DNA from: Nymphaea colorata
Taxonomy: Eukaryota > Streptophyta > Magnoliopsida > Nymphaeales > Nymphaeaceae
Length of the DNA stretch: 64,000 bases
Assembly: GCF_008831285.2 (NCBI RefSeq)
Contig: NC_045151.1
Location: forward strand, 863,544-927,543
Reading direction: 5' to 3'
Under the pieces are notes generated by a model, which did not search any database, was not told the origin of the DNA, and saw only the letters and a list, made by a program, of their open reading frames with translations. Positions 61,737 to 64,000 of this stretch are shown one piece after another; within the stretch, counting starts at the first letter, position 1, and each line of letters opens with the position of its first letter. Made by a program: the position numbers and the translations under genes.

Positions 61737-61906
61737 AGGTTATTTGGTAATAGAAACAATAACGACTGCTACATCAATTCATCCTAAAGATTATGACAAA
61801 TTCATGAAACACTGTAAACGGTGTTTTATGCGTCATATGCACCAATCTTTAGGGCAAATTTATGAAACAGTTTATTACTACTCTCATTACCGAACGACCA
61901 TTGAGG
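61737..61906. mobile_element. GGGGTCGTTTGG-type MITE, diverged copy
   Basis: GAGGTTATTTGGTAATAGAAAC on the left and TACTCTCATTACCGAACGACC on the right are imperfect inverted ends. TTCATCCTAAAGATTATGACAAATTCATGAAAC lies inside in split form. Confidence 0.5.
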
Positions 61907-62091
61907 TCACTTTTTTCGATGGAACATGATACAAAAGTGAGAGTAGGTGAGAAAAACGTTATATTTTAAGAAGAGTGCACATAATGGGAATGAAATTAAG
62001 TTTCATGACTGCCAAAGTTTCTCTTGTGAAAGATCTCATGTATGCGAAGGTGAAGGAAATTTTCACATAGCTTCTCCCTCTTTATCTCTAA

Positions 62092-62295
62092 GGTTGTGTT
62101 TGCTTCACCGCAGATCTGAGATTCATTGATTTAAGGTCAGACCTTTCCCATACCTTAAATATATGGCTTTTAACATCTAGCATAGATTTAAAACTCATAG
62201 TATTGTGATCTTCAGTTTGTTTAGATTGAAGAACTTTCAAAACGCACCTTTTTATGCAATTTCGGATATAAGATCCAATACAATCAAACACAACC
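62092..62295. mobile_element. Tourist/PIF-Harbinger-like MITE, 204 bp
   Basis: It begins GGTTGTGTTTG and ends CAAACACAACC, a perfect 11-bp inverted terminus. It is flanked by TAA on both sides (62089-62091 and 62296-62298). The interior has GCAGATCTGAGATTC. It belongs with 18416-18583. Confidence 0.75.
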
Positions 62296-62525
62296 TAAAA
62301 GATTTCAAATGAGAGCTTAAGGCCTTAATTTTCCACCTACAGGGTCAGCACCAACTAATCAAGTACACACACGTACGTCAGTAGTGGGACATGTATTCTT
62401 GAGCACAACGGGGAGCATGCAGGCTGACCACAAGTTGCTGAGTCACAAGCACATCTACCTAAGGTCAACTTTCATAACATATATTACAAAGTTATTTTGT
62501 TCCCCATATTTTAAGCAACCCGCTC

Positions 62526-62562
<37 letters not shown>

Positions 62563-62588
62563 GAATATATATATATATATATATATAT
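62526..62588. repeat. (ATT)n and (AT)n microsatellites
   Basis: Twelve ATT/TTA units are followed, after a few bases, by about 12 AT units flanked by inverted AAGAATAT/ATATTCTT. Confidence 0.95.
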
Positions 62589-64000
62589 TCTTATTGTTCT
62601 TGTCAAAGAAACAATGTGGCATTATTTTGATTTCCTTGATGTGGTGGAAACAATGCCAATTTGGGGGCATTCCAAATTGTGAAGTAGAGATGAAGGACAA
62701 GTTGCAAGTAGAACAGAGATTGGTCAATGCATAAAATAAGCATTGAACTTAGTTTTTGTGATTGGGATGTGGGATCCTTTTTCTGACTGTTACAAGCAAC
62801 ATTGGGTCTTCAATGGTTAATAGAGATGGCATTTGAACTCCCCTAGATGAAGACTAGATTTCTAACTGGAGTCAACTATGGATCACATTCTTTAAGGAAC
62901 GAACAAATTTCAGCAAATAAAAAAGAAGAAAAAAATTGCAGGGAAGCTTGTTATCTGGGCAGGTCAAATTATTATTTAATCATCCGATATGGATATTAAA
63001 TAAACTTTAATTAGTTGTTTATATCACGAGATTAAGCCCTTGTAAAAATTGGATTCGAAGGTGCCCATCATTAGGTAAGCAGGAGGACTATTTCATCCTA
63101 CCAACCAACAAGAGGGCTAAAGCCCCCACCCTTTCTGTCATCTCCTCTAGGGGACCTGTCCTGGTTTTTTGTATCTTAGAGTGATGTTCTCTATGTTTCA
63201 ACTTGCATATTGGTCCCGCTTTTTGCAATACGTACATTAGTTGAAAAATATTTTCAAATATCAAATTAAAACCTGATCTGTCTCCGTGAAAATTTAAATG
63301 GGATTTAAAACTAATACGAGATCCAAACTCTATCTGAAGTATCCAAGCAAAGGTTTAACACCAATACCCAAATCCAACCAGGGTTGCAATATTCGGTTCA
63401 TATCTGGTTTGAGGATCTTGTTAGTTTCAAGTATACTGAATCCAGTTCCGGTCTGAGATCCAATCCCTTGGCCACCATCATCCCTACTGTAAGCACCATC
63501 TCGGATCTAAAATAGCTAAAAAAATCCAGAATGCCAAGACTGATCCTACCCATTGGCGACGATTCACCCATTTGAAGTCAAGGAACTTAAAATTTTCAGA
63601 ACGTGATGTAGCATATATTTGCTGATGCAGCAAGAAATTCGACCTGAAATCTATTTTATCAAATTAATTAAGGAAATAGAGTCATGCCTAAGACCCACAC
63701 GGGAGATCCCCACTTTGCTATTTTATTTTCTCAAATGATCTGATCAAAGATAAGAAGAGGGGTTTTAAACTATGGATTCAAATATTGAAAATTTGTTGTT
63801 TCTGAGATCACATACTTGGGCAGTCAGATAGAGTCTCTTTCTCTCTCTCTCTCTCTCTCTTTCCCTCCCTCTCTCAAACAGGTGTAGCATAGCTGGTCAG
63901 GTTGGAGGCATGAGATGAGGGTTTCTTTCGGTTGATTCCTGTGGGCACTACTCTTCTTTTTGGTGTTTTCTCTCTCTTTCTCTCTCTAACATGCAATCAA
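62589..64000. other. Right edge of the window, no supported gene
   Basis: 63285-63480 carries ATCCAAATCCAACC-like words resembling the 8197 and 57917 repeats. A (CT)n tract lies at 63838-63860. No coding sequence is recognised. Confidence 0.45.

Overview
This is plant nuclear DNA from a flowering plant. The supporting evidence is multi-exon genes with GT-AG introns, a WRKY factor, a PLS-class PPR protein, Ty1/copia elements primed by initiator tRNA-Met, plant-type MITEs and many long (AT)n tracts. Coding codon use is not grass-like. The species cannot be fixed from the sequence. I see no rRNA, tRNA or CRISPR array.

Layout. (1) 1-5698, minus: the 5' part of a half-size ABCA transporter of the ABCA2 type; the nucleotide-binding domain lies beyond base 1. 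(2) 5699-19392: a gene-poor 13.7-kb spacer with MITEs and MITE relics, AT microsatellites, a three-unit minisatellite and a seven-unit 104-bp satellite. (3) 19393-37485, plus: a complete 18-exon ABCA7-type half transporter of 956 aa. Its intron 7 holds the end of a broken copia element and (AT)55. Its intron 17 holds a full-length, antisense, decayed copia element with 5-bp target duplications. (4) 37486-40408: a very old copia relic and a MITE. (5) 40409-42304, plus: an intronless PPR gene. (6) 42463-46607, minus: a five-exon CBS-domain protein of the SnRK1 gamma-like (At1g69800) type, with a probable 5'-UTR intron reaching about 47958. (7) 49734-55390, minus: a five-exon group IIb WRKY (WRKY72/61 type). 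(8) 55391-64000: repeats and microsatellites, with no gene that I can support.

The two ABCA genes belong to different clades that also sit side by side in Arabidopsis, so the pair looks like old conserved synteny. The other genes are unrelated housekeeping or regulatory neighbours: organelle RNA processing, energy/stress signalling and defence transcription. No operon-like system is present.

Most of the unusual content is structural. A 33-bp tandem duplication across a splice acceptor places a stop codon behind the decoy acceptor. There is a 104-bp satellite carrying telobox motifs, a TTAGGG-like leader in the copia element, and several MITE families whose target duplications can be read directly. 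I did not find a convincing undescribed multigene system.
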